64,000 bases of DNA from Rhodococcus opacus (lineage in GTDB: Bacteria; Actinomycetota; Actinomycetes; Mycobacteriales; Mycobacteriaceae): assembly GCF_012396235.1 (NCBI RefSeq), contig NZ_JAAXPA010000016.1, positions 62,001 to 126,000 on the forward strand. Direction: 5' to 3'. This document shows positions 39,307 to 48,303 of this stretch, piece after piece. The position numbers and the translations under genes were made by a program. Positions within the stretch are counted from its first letter, which is position 1. Every line of letters starts with the position of its first letter. The notes under the pieces are model-generated. The model did not search any database. It was not told the origin of the DNA and saw only the letters and a program-made list of their open reading frames with translations.

Positions 39307-40701
39307 GTGAAGAGCACCGTCGAGCAGCTCAGCCCGACGCGAGTCCGTATCAACGTTGAGGTGCCCTTCGAGGAGCTCAAGCCTGATTTCGACAAGGCCT
39401 ACAAGGCCCTCGCGCAACAGATCCGTCTCCCCGGCTTCCGTCCGGGCAAGGCACCGGCCAAGTTGCTCGAAGCCCGTGTCGGTCGTGGCGCAGTCCTGGA
39501 GCAGGTCGTCAACGACGCACTCCCGTCCCGCTACTCCGAGGCCGTCACCAGCGCCTCGGTGAAGGCGATCGGTCAGCCCGAGATCGAGATCACGAAGATC
39601 GAGGACGGCGAGCTCCTCGAGTTCACCGCCGAGGTCGACGTCCGTCCCGAGATCACGCTGCCCGACTACAGCGAGCTGAGCGTCACCGTCGATCCGATCG
39701 AGATCACCGACGAGGCCGTCGAGGAGCAGCTCCTGTCGCTGCGTCAGCGCTTCGGCACCCTCACCGGTGTCGAGCGTGCGGTCGAGGACGGAGACTTCAT
39801 CTCCATCGACCTGTCGGCCACCGTCGACGGTGAGGCCGTTCCCGAGGCCACCGCGAGCGGTCTGTCGCACGAGGTCGGTTCGGGTCAGCTCATCGAGGGC
39901 CTCGACGAGGCCGTCGTCGGCGTCAAGGCCGGCGAGTCCAAGGAGTTCACCTCGACGCTCGTCGCCGGTGACCACGCGGGCAAGGAAGCTGTCGTCACCG
40001 TCACCGTCGGTACCGTCAAGGAGCGCGAGCTGCCTGCCGAGGACGACGAGTTCGCTCAGCTGGCAAGCGAGTTCGACACCCTCGACGAGCTGAAGGCCGA
40101 CCTGCGTGAGCGCGTCGGACGCGTCCGCAAGGTCGAGCAGGCCGGTCAGATCCGCGACAAGGTCCTCGAGACCCTGCTCGAGACCGTCGAGGTCCCGCTG
40201 CCCGAGGCCGTCGTCAAGGCCGAGGTCGACGCTGCACTGCACGACGCCGTGCACGGTCTCGACCACGACGAGGAAGCGCTGAACAAGCTCCTCGAGGAGC
40301 AGGGCACGAGCCGCGAAGAGTTCGACAAGGACGCCAAGGAGAGCGCCGAGCGCTCGGTGAAGACCCAGCTGCTGCTGGACGCCATCGCCGACGCCTCCGA
40401 CGTCACCGTCGGCCAGGACGAGCTCACCGAGCGCATCCTGTTCCAGGCGCAGCGCTACGGCATGGCCCCCGAGCAGTTCATCCAGCAGATCCAGCAGGCC
40501 GGCCAGCTCGGCGCCGTCTTCGCGGACGTGCGTCGCGGCAAGGCTCTCGCCGGTGTCGTCGAGCAGGCCACCGTCACCGACACCTCGGGTGCCGCTGTCG
40601 ACACCGCCGAACTGTTCGGCAACGGTGAGGCCGACGCCGAGGAGGCTGCGTCCACGGACGAGGCTGCGTCGGATTCCGCCGAGGGCGAAGACCAGAAGTA
40701 A
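39307..40701 (+). CDS. tig: Trigger factor
   Basis: The 464-residue protein starts at GTG 39307 with AAGGAG seven bases upstream. It contains the ribosome-docking signature [10 protein letters not shown] near residue 45, an FKBP-type peptidyl-prolyl isomerase domain (about residues 160-240) and the long helical C-terminal chaperone domain. The tail is highly acidic ([20 protein letters not shown]), as in other actinobacteria. It binds nascent chains at the ribosomal exit. It precedes clpP1-clpP2-clpX, the classic order, and is the Rv2462c counterpart. Confidence 0.96.
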   Translation: MKSTVEQLSPTRVRINVEVPFEELKPDFDKAYKALAQQIRLPGFRPGKAPAKLLEARVGRGAVLEQVVNDALPSRYSEAVTSASVKAIGQPEIEITKIEDGELLEFTAEVDVRPEITLPDYSELSVTVDPIEITDEAVEEQLLSLRQRFGTLTGVERAVEDGDFISIDLSATVDGEAVPEATASGLSHEVGSGQLIEGLDEAVVGVKAGESKEFTSTLVAGDHAGKEAVVTVTVGTVKERELPAEDDEFAQLASEFDTLDELKADLRERVGRVRKVEQAGQIRDKVLETLLETVEVPLPEAVVKAEVDAALHDAVHGLDHDEEALNKLLEEQGTSREEFDKDAKESAERSVKTQLLLDAIADASDVTVGQDELTERILFQAQRYGMAPEQFIQQIQQAGQLGAVFADVRRGKALAGVVEQATVTDTSGAAVDTAELFGNGEADAEEAASTDEAASDSAEGEDQK

Positions 40702-40748
40702 TGCTGGTCGCGGGATGTTTCTCTCGCGTTCGGCTGTGAGTTGTTTTC

Positions 40749-40759
40749 CGCTTTGAGCG
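40749..40759 (+). promoter_or_regulatory. Possible ClgR box upstream of clpP1
   Basis: CGCTTTGAGCG followed by AAG fits the ClgR consensus (CGCYNANRGCGWWS) with one mismatch in the core. ClgR activates clpP1P2 in other actinobacteria. It sits before the tig terminator, roughly 90 bases from the clpP1 start. Confidence 0.35.
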
Positions 40760-40763
40760 AAGT

Positions 40764-40793
40764 AGGGCGGCACCGGGACTCCGGTGCCGCCCT
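40764..40793 (+). terminator. Terminator after tig
   Basis: AGGGCGGCACCGG (40764-40776) pairs perfectly with CCGGTGCCGCCCT (40781-40793) around GACT; a weak pyrimidine tract (CCTTCGTT) follows. Confidence 0.75.
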
Positions 40794-40846
40794 CCTTCGT
40801 TAGTGTCTGTGTCAGCAATCAACGATTTACGGAGAAGGCAGGTACC

Positions 40847-41473
40847 GTGACTTCCAATCACCTGGAGACTTTGCAGAGTCCCGCCATGACTTCAGCCACC
40901 GCTGGGTTGAACCTCAGCGACTCGGTGTACGAACGCCTGCTGCGCGAGCGCATCATCTTCCTCGGTACCCAGGTCGACGACGACATCGCGAACAAGCTGT
41001 GCGCTCAGATCCTGCTGCTGTCGGCAGAGGATCCCAGCCGGGACATCTCCCTCTACATCAACTCGCCCGGCGGTTCGGTCAGCGCCGGCATGGCGATCTT
41101 CGACACGATGCAGTTCGCCGAGTGCGACGTCGCGACGTTCGGAATGGGTCTGGCCGCGTCGATGGGTCAGTTCCTGCTCTCCGCCGGGGCCAAGGGCAAG
41201 CGGTACGCGCTCCCGCACGCGCGGATCATGATGCACCAGCCGTCCGCCGGAATCGGTGGTACCGCCAGTGACATCGCGATCATGGCCGAGCAGTTCGCGC
41301 ACACCAAGCGCGAAATGGCCGAGCTGATCGCCGAGCACACCGGTCAGACGGTCGAGCAGATCACCGCCGATTCGGATCGTGACCGCTGGTTCACCGCACA
41401 GCAGGCTCTCGAATACGGTTTCGTCGACCACGTCGTCTCCCGCGCGGCGCAGGCGGGCGGGACGGGGCTGTAG
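40847..41473 (+). CDS. clpP1: ATP-dependent Clp protease proteolytic subunit 1
   Basis: The 208-residue protein has the ClpP triad: serine in [14 protein letters not shown], histidine in [11 protein letters not shown], aspartate in [31 protein letters not shown] marks the family start. Actinobacteria use a mixed ClpP1P2 tetradecamer, and this is the first ring type. GTG 40847 follows GGAGAAGG; an internal ATG at 40886 is possible because the N-terminal propeptide is processed. It forms an operon with clpP2 and is probably activated by ClgR. Confidence 0.94.
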   Translation: MTSNHLETLQSPAMTSATAGLNLSDSVYERLLRERIIFLGTQVDDDIANKLCAQILLLSAEDPSRDISLYINSPGGSVSAGMAIFDTMQFAECDVATFGMGLAASMGQFLLSAGAKGKRYALPHARIMMHQPSAGIGGTASDIAIMAEQFAHTKREMAELIAEHTGQTVEQITADSDRDRWFTAQQALEYGFVDHVVSRAAQAGGTGL

Positions 41474-41521
41474 CGGCCCGGCTTCCTCACTGACCGCTCC
41501 CACACATCCTTTGGAGAACTG

Positions 41522-42184
41522 ATGACCAACCTGTTCGATCCCCGCAGCCTGGGAGGCCAGGCGCCCGCAGGCCCCGAGTCTCGCTACATCCTGCCGTCGT
41601 TCATCGAGCACTCGAGCTACGGCGTCAAGGAGTCCAACCCGTACAACAAGCTGTTCGAGGAACGCATCATCTTCCTCGGCGTGCAGGTGGACGACGCGTC
41701 GGCCAACGACGTGATGGCTCAGCTGCTCGTTCTCGAGTCGCTGGACCCCGATCGCGACATCACCATGTACATCAACTCGCCGGGTGGCTCGTTCACCTCG
41801 CTGATGGCGATCTACGACACCATGCAGTACGTCCGCGCCGACATCACGACGGTGTGCCTCGGCCAGGCGGCCTCGGCTGCCGCGGTGCTGCTGGCGGCCG
41901 GTAGCCCCGGCAAGCGTCTCGCCCTGCCGAACGCTCGTGTCCTCATCCATCAGCCCGCCACCGGCGGCATCCAGGGTCAGGTCTCCGACCTCGAGATCCA
42001 GGCTGCCGAGATCGAGCGGATGCGTCGCCTGATGGAGACCACCCTCGCGAAGCACACCGGCAAGGATGCCGACGTGATCCGCAAGGACACCGATCGCGAC
42101 AAGATCCTCACGGCCGCCGAGGCCAAGGAATACGGAATCATCGACGACGTGCTCGAGTACCGCAAACTCAGCGCCCAGAAGTGA
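41522..42184 (+). CDS. clpP2: ATP-dependent Clp protease proteolytic subunit 2
   Basis: The 220-residue protein has its catalytic serine in LGQAASAAAVLLAAG, histidine in ARVLIHQPATGG and aspartate in DTDRDKILTAAEA. It forms the second heptameric ring, the one that contacts the ATPase, in mycobacterial ClpP1P2. GGAGAACTG precedes the ATG, 48 bases after clpP1, so the two are co-transcribed. It is the Rv2460c counterpart. Confidence 0.95.
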   Translation: MTNLFDPRSLGGQAPAGPESRYILPSFIEHSSYGVKESNPYNKLFEERIIFLGVQVDDASANDVMAQLLVLESLDPDRDITMYINSPGGSFTSLMAIYDTMQYVRADITTVCLGQAASAAAVLLAAGSPGKRLALPNARVLIHQPATGGIQGQVSDLEIQAAEIERMRRLMETTLAKHTGKDADVIRKDTDRDKILTAAEAKEYGIIDDVLEYRKLSAQK

Positions 42185-42424
42185 TTTCCTGCCGCCCCGG
42201 CTCGGGCGACACGCCGTTACGGCGCGGTTGCCGCGAGCCGGGTGCGGGATCGGCAAGGCTGGCTTTCCCGGAAGATCGGTGCGCGAATCACCGACAACCA
42301 GTCGACCTCGCTCGCGATCTGCGGGTACGGTCACATAACGGGCTTTCGTTTTCGGTCGGTGCGCGCACGGCGTGGGATCGGTTCGATGGTTGCACGTAGA
42401 CGAAGGAAGTAGGGACCTGACGAG

Positions 42425-43705
42425 ATGGCACGCATCGGTGACGGCGGGGATCTGCTCAAGTGCTCTTTCTGCGGTAAGAGCCAGAAGCAGGTCAAGAAGC
42501 TCATTGCTGGGCCTGGGGTGTACATCTGCGACGAGTGCATCGACCTGTGCAACGAGATCATCGAAGAGGAGCTGGCCGAGTCCAGCGAGGTGAAGCTCGA
42601 CGAGCTGCCGAAGCCGGCCGAGATCCGGGATTTCCTCGAGAATTACGTGATCGGCCAGGATGCCGCCAAGCGGACTCTCGCCGTTGCGGTCTACAACCAC
42701 TACAAGCGCATCCAGGCCGGTGACAAGGGTCGTGATGCGCGCGGCGAGACGGTCGAGCTGGCGAAGTCGAACATTCTCATGCTCGGTCCCACGGGCTGCG
42801 GCAAGACGTATCTGGCTCAGACGCTGGCGAAGATGCTCAACGTCCCGTTCGCGATCGCCGATGCGACGGCGCTCACCGAAGCCGGCTATGTCGGTGAGGA
42901 TGTCGAGAACATCCTCCTCAAGCTGATCCAGGCCGCCGACTACGACGTCAAGCGCGCCGAGACCGGCATCATCTACATCGACGAGGTCGACAAGATCGCC
43001 CGCAAGAGCGAGAACCCGTCGATCACGCGGGACGTGTCCGGTGAGGGTGTGCAGCAGGCTCTGCTGAAGATTCTCGAGGGCACGCAGGCCAGCGTGCCGC
43101 CGCAGGGCGGTCGCAAGCACCCGCATCAGGAGTTCATCCAGATCGACACGACGAACGTCCTGTTCATCGTGGCGGGCGCGTTCGCCGGCCTCGAGCGGAT
43201 CGTGTCCGATCGCGTGGGTAAGCGCGGCATCGGTTTCGGCGCCGAGGTGCGGTCGAAGGCGGAGATCGACACGCAGGACCACTTCGCAGAGGTCATGCCG
43301 GAAGACCTGATCAAGTTCGGGCTGATCCCCGAGTTCATCGGACGTCTGCCGGTCGTGGCGTCGGTGACGAACCTGGACAAGGAATCGCTCGTCCAGATCC
43401 TGTCCGAGCCGAAGAACGCGCTGGTCAAGCAGTACAACCGGTTGTTCGACATGGACGGCGTGGAGTTGGAGTTCACCACGGACGCGCTCGAGGCCATCGC
43501 CGACCAGGCGATCCTCCGCGGCACCGGTGCTCGTGGACTCCGCGCGATCATGGAGGAAGTCCTCCTGCCGGTCATGTACGACATCCCGAGCCGTGACGAC
43601 GTCGAGAAGGTCGTGGTCAGCGCCGAGACGGTCAACGACAACGTGCTTCCGACCATCGTTCCGCGCAAGCCGGAGCGGGGAGAACGCCGAGACAAGTCCG
43701 CCTAG
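42425..43705 (+). CDS. clpX: ATP-dependent Clp protease ATP-binding subunit ClpX
   Basis: The 426-residue protein has an N-terminal C4 zinc finger (CSFCG and CDECIDLC), Walker A GPTGCGKT near residue 121, Walker [16 protein letters not shown], the [13 protein letters not shown] region and sensor-2 [10 protein letters not shown]. It unfolds tagged substrates and feeds them to ClpP1P2. A 240-bp gap separates it from clpP2, so it probably has its own promoter. It is the Rv2457c counterpart and marks the right end of the mycobacterial-like block. Confidence 0.97.
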
Positions 43706-43719
43706 GCGGGAGCGCGCTG

Positions 43720-43750
43720 TATCCTGGGTGCGAACTAACTCACTAGTTCG
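43720..43750 (+). promoter_or_regulatory. Operator and -10 element of the aroQ-qsuB operon
   Basis: CGAACTA (43731-43737) and TAGTTCG (43744-43750) are perfect inverted copies around ACTCAC; GT/AC outside extends the symmetry. TATCCT (43720-43725) lies 5 bases before it, so the palindrome would cover the transcription start, a repressor arrangement of the TetR-operator kind. Confidence 0.5.
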
Positions 43751-43773
43751 TACAAATGGAGGTAATGCGCGCG

Positions 43774-44214
43774 ATGACCGCTCCCGGACCGATCTTTGTT
43801 CTCAACGGCCCCAACCTGAACCTGCTGGGGCAGCGGCAGCCCGAGGTGTACGGGCGGGAGACGCTCGACGATGTCGTGGAGTTGTGCCGCACGGCTGCCG
43901 CGAAGGCTGGACGTGAGATCGTCGCGCGGCAGTCCAATCACGAGGGCCACCTGATCGACTGGGTGCACGAGGCCCGGACCACGGCGTCGGGCGTCGTGAT
44001 CAACCCCGGCGGTTTCACGCACACGTCGGTGGCGCTGCGCGACGCCCTGGTGACGCTCGAGGTGCCGCTCGTCGAGGTGCACATCAGCAACGTGCACGCC
44101 CGCGAGGAATTTCGGCACCACTCGTACGTGTCCGGGGTCGCGACCGGTGTGATCGCCGGACTCGGAATCCTCGGCTATGCGCTGGCCGTCGACTTCATCT
44201 GCAACAAGGGCTGA
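43774..44214 (+). CDS. aroQ: Type II 3-dehydroquinate dehydratase
   Basis: The 146-residue protein begins [19 protein letters not shown]. It has the lid region [17 protein letters not shown], the conserved [16 protein letters not shown] and the histidine in [12 protein letters not shown]. It dehydrates 3-dehydroquinate to 3-dehydroshikimate. GGAGGT at 43758-43763 could serve the ATG at 43765 or 43774; I prefer 43774 by family N-terminus. The next gene, 3-dehydroshikimate dehydratase, points to a catabolic (quinate to protocatechuate) role, like QsuC of Corynebacterium, rather than aromatic amino acid synthesis. Confidence 0.92.
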   Translation: MTAPGPIFVLNGPNLNLLGQRQPEVYGRETLDDVVELCRTAAAKAGREIVARQSNHEGHLIDWVHEARTTASGVVINPGGFTHTSVALRDALVTLEVPLVEVHISNVHAREEFRHHSYVSGVATGVIAGLGILGYALAVDFICNKG

Positions 44215-44221
44215 CGCCGCC

Positions 44222-46156
44222 ATGGGACGACAGGTTCGTACGAGCGTTGCCACGGTATCCCTGAGCGGATCGCTGGAGGAGAAGGTTACCGCGATCGCGG
44301 CGGCCGGGTTCGACGGATTCGAGGTGTTCGAACCCGATTTCGTGAGCTCGCCGTGGTCGCCGCGTGAGCTGGCTTCCCGCGCAGCGGATCTCGGACTCAC
44401 ACTCGATCTGTATCAGCCGTTCCGCGATCTGGACTCCGTGGACGACACGACGTTCGCGCGCAACCTGATCCGAGCCGAGCGCAAGTTCGACATCATGGAG
44501 CAGCTCGGCTGCGACACCCTGCTGGTGTGCTCGTCGCCGTTGCCCGAGGCGGTGCGGGACGACGCTCGCCTGACCGAGCAACTCCACACTCTCGCCGAGC
44601 GCGCACACAGCCGGGGTCTCCGCATCGCCTACGAGGCGCTGGCCTGGGGCACGCACGTCAACACGTACCGGCACGCGTGGAAGATCGTGCAGGACGCGGA
44701 CCATCCTGCCCTCGGTACCTGCCTCGACAGCTTCCACATCCTCTCCCGCGGCGACGACCCGTCCGGCATCCGCGACATCCCGGGGGAGAAGATCTTCTTC
44801 CTCCAACTCGCCGACGCGCCCCGCATGTCGATGGACATCCTGCAGTGGAGCCGGCACCACCGGAACTTCCCGGGGCAGGGCAACTTCGATCTCGCGACGT
44901 TCGGCGCGCACGTCCAGGCCGCTGGATACACCGGACCGTGGTCGCTCGAGATCTTCAACGACACGTTCCGGCAGTCGTCCACGGGGCGCACGGCCGCCGA
45001 CGCGCACCGCTCGCTGCTGTACCTCCAGGAGGAGGTCGCACGCGTGCAGGCCGAGCGCGGTGAGGACACCGGTCGCGGCCTGACGCTGTTCGAGCCGCCG
45101 CCGCGCGCACCCCTCGAAGGCATCGTGTCGCTCCGGCTCGCGGCCGGTCCGGGCAAGGATTCCGACCTTCGGCAGGCGCTGCAGCACATCGGATTCCGTC
45201 TGGTGGGCCGGCACCGCAGCCACGACCTCCAGTTGTGGCGGCACGGCCGGATGACCATCGTGGTCGATGCGACCGCGGGCACGGTGTGGACCGCTCCGGG
45301 TCTGCCTGCGCACCTGCCGGTGCTCACCCAGATCGGTATCCGGTCGAGCGATCCCGACGCGTGGGGTGAGCGCGCCGCGGCGCTCGAGGTCCCGGTGCAC
45401 GAGGTCCTGTTGCCCGGTGTCGACACCGCACCCGAATCGGATGTGGTGCGTCTCAAGATCACCGACGCGACGTCGCTGGATCTGCGCGGCCCGGGCAGCG
45501 CCGCGTCGTGGCAGTCGGCGTTCGATCTGTATCCGACGGAGTCGCGCTGGCAGGATGAGGTGCCCGTCTTCACCGGTGTCGATCACGTGGCGCTCGCCGT
45601 GCCGTCCGACAACTGGGACGGCATCATGCTGCTGCTCCGTTCGGTGTTCGCGATGGCGCCGCACGAGGGCCTCGATGTCACCGACGCGGTCGGAATGATG
45701 CGCAGTCAGGCGCTGACGATGGATCAGACGGGTGCGGACGGCGTCGACCGTCCGCTGCGCATCTCCCTGAACATGGTTCCGGGTGCGGTGTCGGGCAACT
45801 CCCACATCGCCGCGGCTCGGCGCGGCGGCATCAGTCACGTCGCGTTCTCGTGCACGGACATTTTCACCGCCGCCGCGACCATGCAGTCCAACGGGTTCGA
45901 GCCCCTTGTGATTTCGCCGAACTACTACGACGACCTCGAGGCCCGCTTCGGGCTCTCCCGCGAACTCCTGGACCGGATGAGCGGGTCGGGCATCATGTAC
46001 GACCGTGATGCGCACGGCGAGTTCTTCCATCTGTTCACCCAGACGGTGGGCGCCGACCTGTTCTTCGAGGTGGTGCAACGCGTCGGCGGTTACGAGGGAT
46101 ACGGGGACGCGAACTCCGCGATGCGTTTGGCGGCCCAGTTGCGGGCGGCTGGCTGA
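44222..46156 (+). CDS. qsuB: 3-dehydroshikimate dehydratase, QsuB-type two-domain enzyme
   Basis: The 644-residue protein fuses an N-terminal xylose-isomerase-like TIM barrel (residues about 1-270, with CLDSFHILSRGDD and WSLEIFNDTFRQS) to a C-terminal HPPD-like VOC domain (about 300-630). The VOC domain keeps the metal residues in VDHVALAV, ISHVAFSC and LFFEVVQRVGG. Fused dehydratases of this kind convert 3-dehydroshikimate to protocatechuate in quinate/shikimate use, with the TIM barrel as active domain. It starts 8 bases after aroQ. A strong hairpin follows. Confidence 0.92.
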   Translation: MGRQVRTSVATVSLSGSLEEKVTAIAAAGFDGFEVFEPDFVSSPWSPRELASRAADLGLTLDLYQPFRDLDSVDDTTFARNLIRAERKFDIMEQLGCDTLLVCSSPLPEAVRDDARLTEQLHTLAERAHSRGLRIAYEALAWGTHVNTYRHAWKIVQDADHPALGTCLDSFHILSRGDDPSGIRDIPGEKIFFLQLADAPRMSMDILQWSRHHRNFPGQGNFDLATFGAHVQAAGYTGPWSLEIFNDTFRQSSTGRTAADAHRSLLYLQEEVARVQAERGEDTGRGLTLFEPPPRAPLEGIVSLRLAAGPGKDSDLRQALQHIGFRLVGRHRSHDLQLWRHGRMTIVVDATAGTVWTAPGLPAHLPVLTQIGIRSSDPDAWGERAAALEVPVHEVLLPGVDTAPESDVVRLKITDATSLDLRGPGSAASWQSAFDLYPTESRWQDEVPVFTGVDHVALAVPSDNWDGIMLLLRSVFAMAPHEGLDVTDAVGMMRSQALTMDQTGADGVDRPLRISLNMVPGAVSGNSHIAAARRGGISHVAFSCTDIFTAAATMQSNGFEPLVISPNYYDDLEARFGLSRELLDRMSGSGIMYDRDAHGEFFHLFTQTVGADLFFEVVQRVGGYEGYGDANSAMRLAAQLRAAG

Positions 46157-46171
46157 GCGGTCGATTCGAAG

Positions 46172-46209
46172 GTCACGGAGCCCGCGGTCACGACCGCGGG
46201 CTCCGTGAC
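46172..46209 (+). terminator. Hairpin after qsuB
   Basis: GTCACGGAGCCCGCGGTC (46172-46189) pairs with GACCGCGGGCTCCGTGAC (46192-46209), an 18-bp perfect arm. No T-run follows, so it may act with Rho or as an RNA 3'-end stabiliser. Confidence 0.7.
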
Positions 46210-46410
46210 TTCGGACACTTTTGGAGCGTGACCACTGTCGTCGATGTGGGCCCACGGGGTGCATGTGACTGATGAGGTCGAGTAATCCAGTTCGAGACCT
46301 TGACCCCGTCCGAGTGTGTCAACGCGACGCGCAGGATTCGGCCCGATCCGTACTAACCTGTGTCGAAACCGTGACCGTTTCGTTATCGATCACGCACTCG
46401 ACAGAGGAAT

Positions 46411-47190
46411 GTGGTTTTGGCTCTACACCCGAACACCGTCCCGCAAGCCCGGCGCACCCGGCGCCTCCGTTCGACGAAGACCTCCCGTAGACGGCTGGTC
46501 GCGACCTCGCTGGCAGCCGCTGCACTGCTCGCATCCGGGGGGATCGCCTCCGCGGCCACCGGTGAGGTAGCGCAGGCGTCGACCGAGACGGGCATGTCTC
46601 TCTCGACGCCGCCCCAGTTCCTACAGGTCACGCGCCCGGTACCCGTCGACTACGCCGAGCAACTCCAGCGCGCCGCCCAGCGTGAGGTCGAGCGGCTGGC
46701 GTTCGAGAAGGCCGAGGTCGAGCGGCTGGCTCGCGAGGCCGCCGAACAGGCCGCGCGTCAGGCTGCGGCCGAGGAAGCGGCGCGTCGACCCGCCGTGCTG
46801 GTCCCGGCCGTCGGCACCTTCACCTCAGGCTTCGGCCCGCGGTGGGGCACGAACCACAACGGGATCGACATCGCGAACTCCATCGGCACCCCGATCAAGG
46901 CTGTCACCAACGGCACCGTGATCGAGAGCGGTCCGGCGTCGGGATTCGGGTTGTGGGTCCGCATCCAGCAGGACGACGGCACCACCGGCGTGTATGGCCA
47001 CATCGACACTTCACTGGTGTCGGTCGGGCAGCAGGTCCGGGCCGGCGACCAGATCGCCACCATGGGCAACCGGGGTCAGTCGACCGGACCGCACCTGCAC
47101 TACGAGGTGTGGGCGGTCAACGGAACCAAGATCGATCCGGCGGGCTGGTTCCAATCGCGCGGCGTCCCCGTCCCCCAGGGGCAGGGCTAG
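46411..47190 (+). CDS. Secreted M23 (LytM) family peptidase with coiled coil
   Basis: The 259-residue protein (GTG start after AGAGGAAT) has a basic N-region with RRR and a hydrophobic signal core (LVATSLAAAALLASGGIASA) with a likely cleavage site after ASA. A coiled coil of repeated VERLA/REAAEQAARQ follows (residues about 80-130), then the LytM domain with HNGIDIAN and GPHLHYEVW, which hold the zinc ligands. It probably cleaves peptidoglycan cross-links or activates such enzymes at the cell wall. The intact HxxxD and HxH motifs suggest real hydrolase activity. Confidence 0.9.
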   Translation: MVLALHPNTVPQARRTRRLRSTKTSRRRLVATSLAAAALLASGGIASAATGEVAQASTETGMSLSTPPQFLQVTRPVPVDYAEQLQRAAQREVERLAFEKAEVERLAREAAEQAARQAAAEEAARRPAVLVPAVGTFTSGFGPRWGTNHNGIDIANSIGTPIKAVTNGTVIESGPASGFGLWVRIQQDDGTTGVYGHIDTSLVSVGQQVRAGDQIATMGNRGQSTGPHLHYEVWAVNGTKIDPAGWFQSRGVPVPQGQG

Positions 47191-47217
47191 GCGCGGGCGA
47201 GTCGCCGATCCACGCCG

Positions 47218-48231
47218 TCACGGCTGGTTGTACGGGGTGACCACCCGGATGGGTGACGCCGCGGTCGCGACTCCACCGAGCGCGCCCCGGGCCTGCAGCA
47301 GCATGCGGCACGCCAGATGGGCGTCGGCCCGGAGGTCGTGGTGCAGCACCGCGGAGAGCGTGCCCGCGCGCAGCAGCCGCGTGTTGTCCTCGTCGAGGTC
47401 GTGGGCGATGAACACGCGGCAGGCGCGGCCGGTGCGTTCGAATGCGCGGGTGGTGGCCACGTTGCCGCCGCCGATCGAGTAGACGGCCGCGATGTCCGGG
47501 TTCTGTTCGAGGGCCCGGAGGACGAGGCTCTCGATGGTCGCGTCCAGCCCGTCGCTCTCGGCGATGTCGATCACCGCACGGTCGGTGCCGAAACTTCGCA
47601 GTGCGGCGCGGAACCCCATCTCCCGTTCCTCCTCGCCCCGGAAGGCGTTGCTGCTCAGCGTGATCAGGACGGTGGACGACACCTCGCCGAGCCACTGGTC
47701 GACGAGATAGGCGGCGGTCGCCCCCGCGGCCCGGTTGTCGATCCCGACGTAGCCGGCCCGCGAGCTGCCCGGCACGTCGGTGGCATAGGTGACCACCGGG
47801 ATCCCCGCCGCAGTGAGCCGGTCGATGGCCTCGACGACCTCGACGGAGTCGGGCGCCTTGACGATCACGCCCTGCGTGCCGCGGGCCCCGATCCGATCAA
47901 GGGTCTCGACCATCGCGGGTGTGGAGCCGGTTTCCCGGAAATGGAACCGTGAGCGCACGACGGCGGGAGCGAGAGCGGGCAGTTCCGCCTCCACGGCCGC
48001 GCGGAACGCGGTGGTGAAGCGCTCGGGTGACTGCATGACGACGTCGACGAGGAACTTGCGCCCACTCAGCTTGAGCTGAGTGCGTTGTTTGTCGAGATCG
48101 CGGATCGCCTGCTGCACTTCCGCTCTCGTCGATTCCCGTACTCCGGGGCGTTCGTGGAGCACGCGGTCGACGGTCGCCTCGCTCAATCCCGACTGCTGGG
48201 CGATCTCACGGACCTTGTAGCGGTGCTTCAC
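47218..48231 (-). CDS. LacI-family regulator divergent from the PhyH/isomerase cassette
   Basis: The 337-residue protein starts MKHRYKVREIAQQSGLSEATVD, a LacI helix-turn-helix with the hinge helix near residue 50. The periplasmic-binding-like sugar domain follows and contains VIVKAPDSVEVVEAIDRL and IAAVYSIGGGN. GTG 48231 has AGGAG six bases upstream. It is divergent from the PhyH dioxygenase, so it probably controls that cassette. TGCTGT and ACAGCA inverted half-sites lie in the gap. Its N-terminus differs from the second LacI regulator at 50479. The ligand is likely a sugar, polyol or related compound. Confidence 0.88.
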   Translation of the reverse strand: MKHRYKVREIAQQSGLSEATVDRVLHERPGVRESTRAEVQQAIRDLDKQRTQLKLSGRKFLVDVVMQSPERFTTAFRAAVEAELPALAPAVVRSRFHFRETGSTPAMVETLDRIGARGTQGVIVKAPDSVEVVEAIDRLTAAGIPVVTYATDVPGSSRAGYVGIDNRAAGATAAYLVDQWLGEVSSTVLITLSSNAFRGEEEREMGFRAALRSFGTDRAVIDIAESDGLDATIESLVLRALEQNPDIAAVYSIGGGNVATTRAFERTGRACRVFIAHDLDEDNTRLLRAGTLSAVLHHDLRADAHLACRMLLQARGALGGVATAASPIRVVTPYNQP

Positions 48232-48263
48232 GGCCGGCTCCTGAGGTGAAAATGATGGATTTC

Positions 48264-48292
48264 TGCTGTTGTTCGGCGCTCACATCACAGCA
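48264..48292. promoter_or_regulatory. Possible operator in the LacI/PhyH divergent gap
   Basis: TGCTGT (48264-48269) and ACAGCA (48287-48292) are inverted copies separated by 17 bases. They lie between the divergent starts, 12 bases before the PhyH ATG. Confidence 0.3.
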
Positions 48293-48303
48293 AGACTATC
48301 CCC

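Noticed and set aside
46210-46410. Riboswitch (c-di-AMP type) before the M23 peptidase
   Set aside because: Cell-wall hydrolase genes in actinobacteria can carry one, but I could not find the conserved core in this leader.
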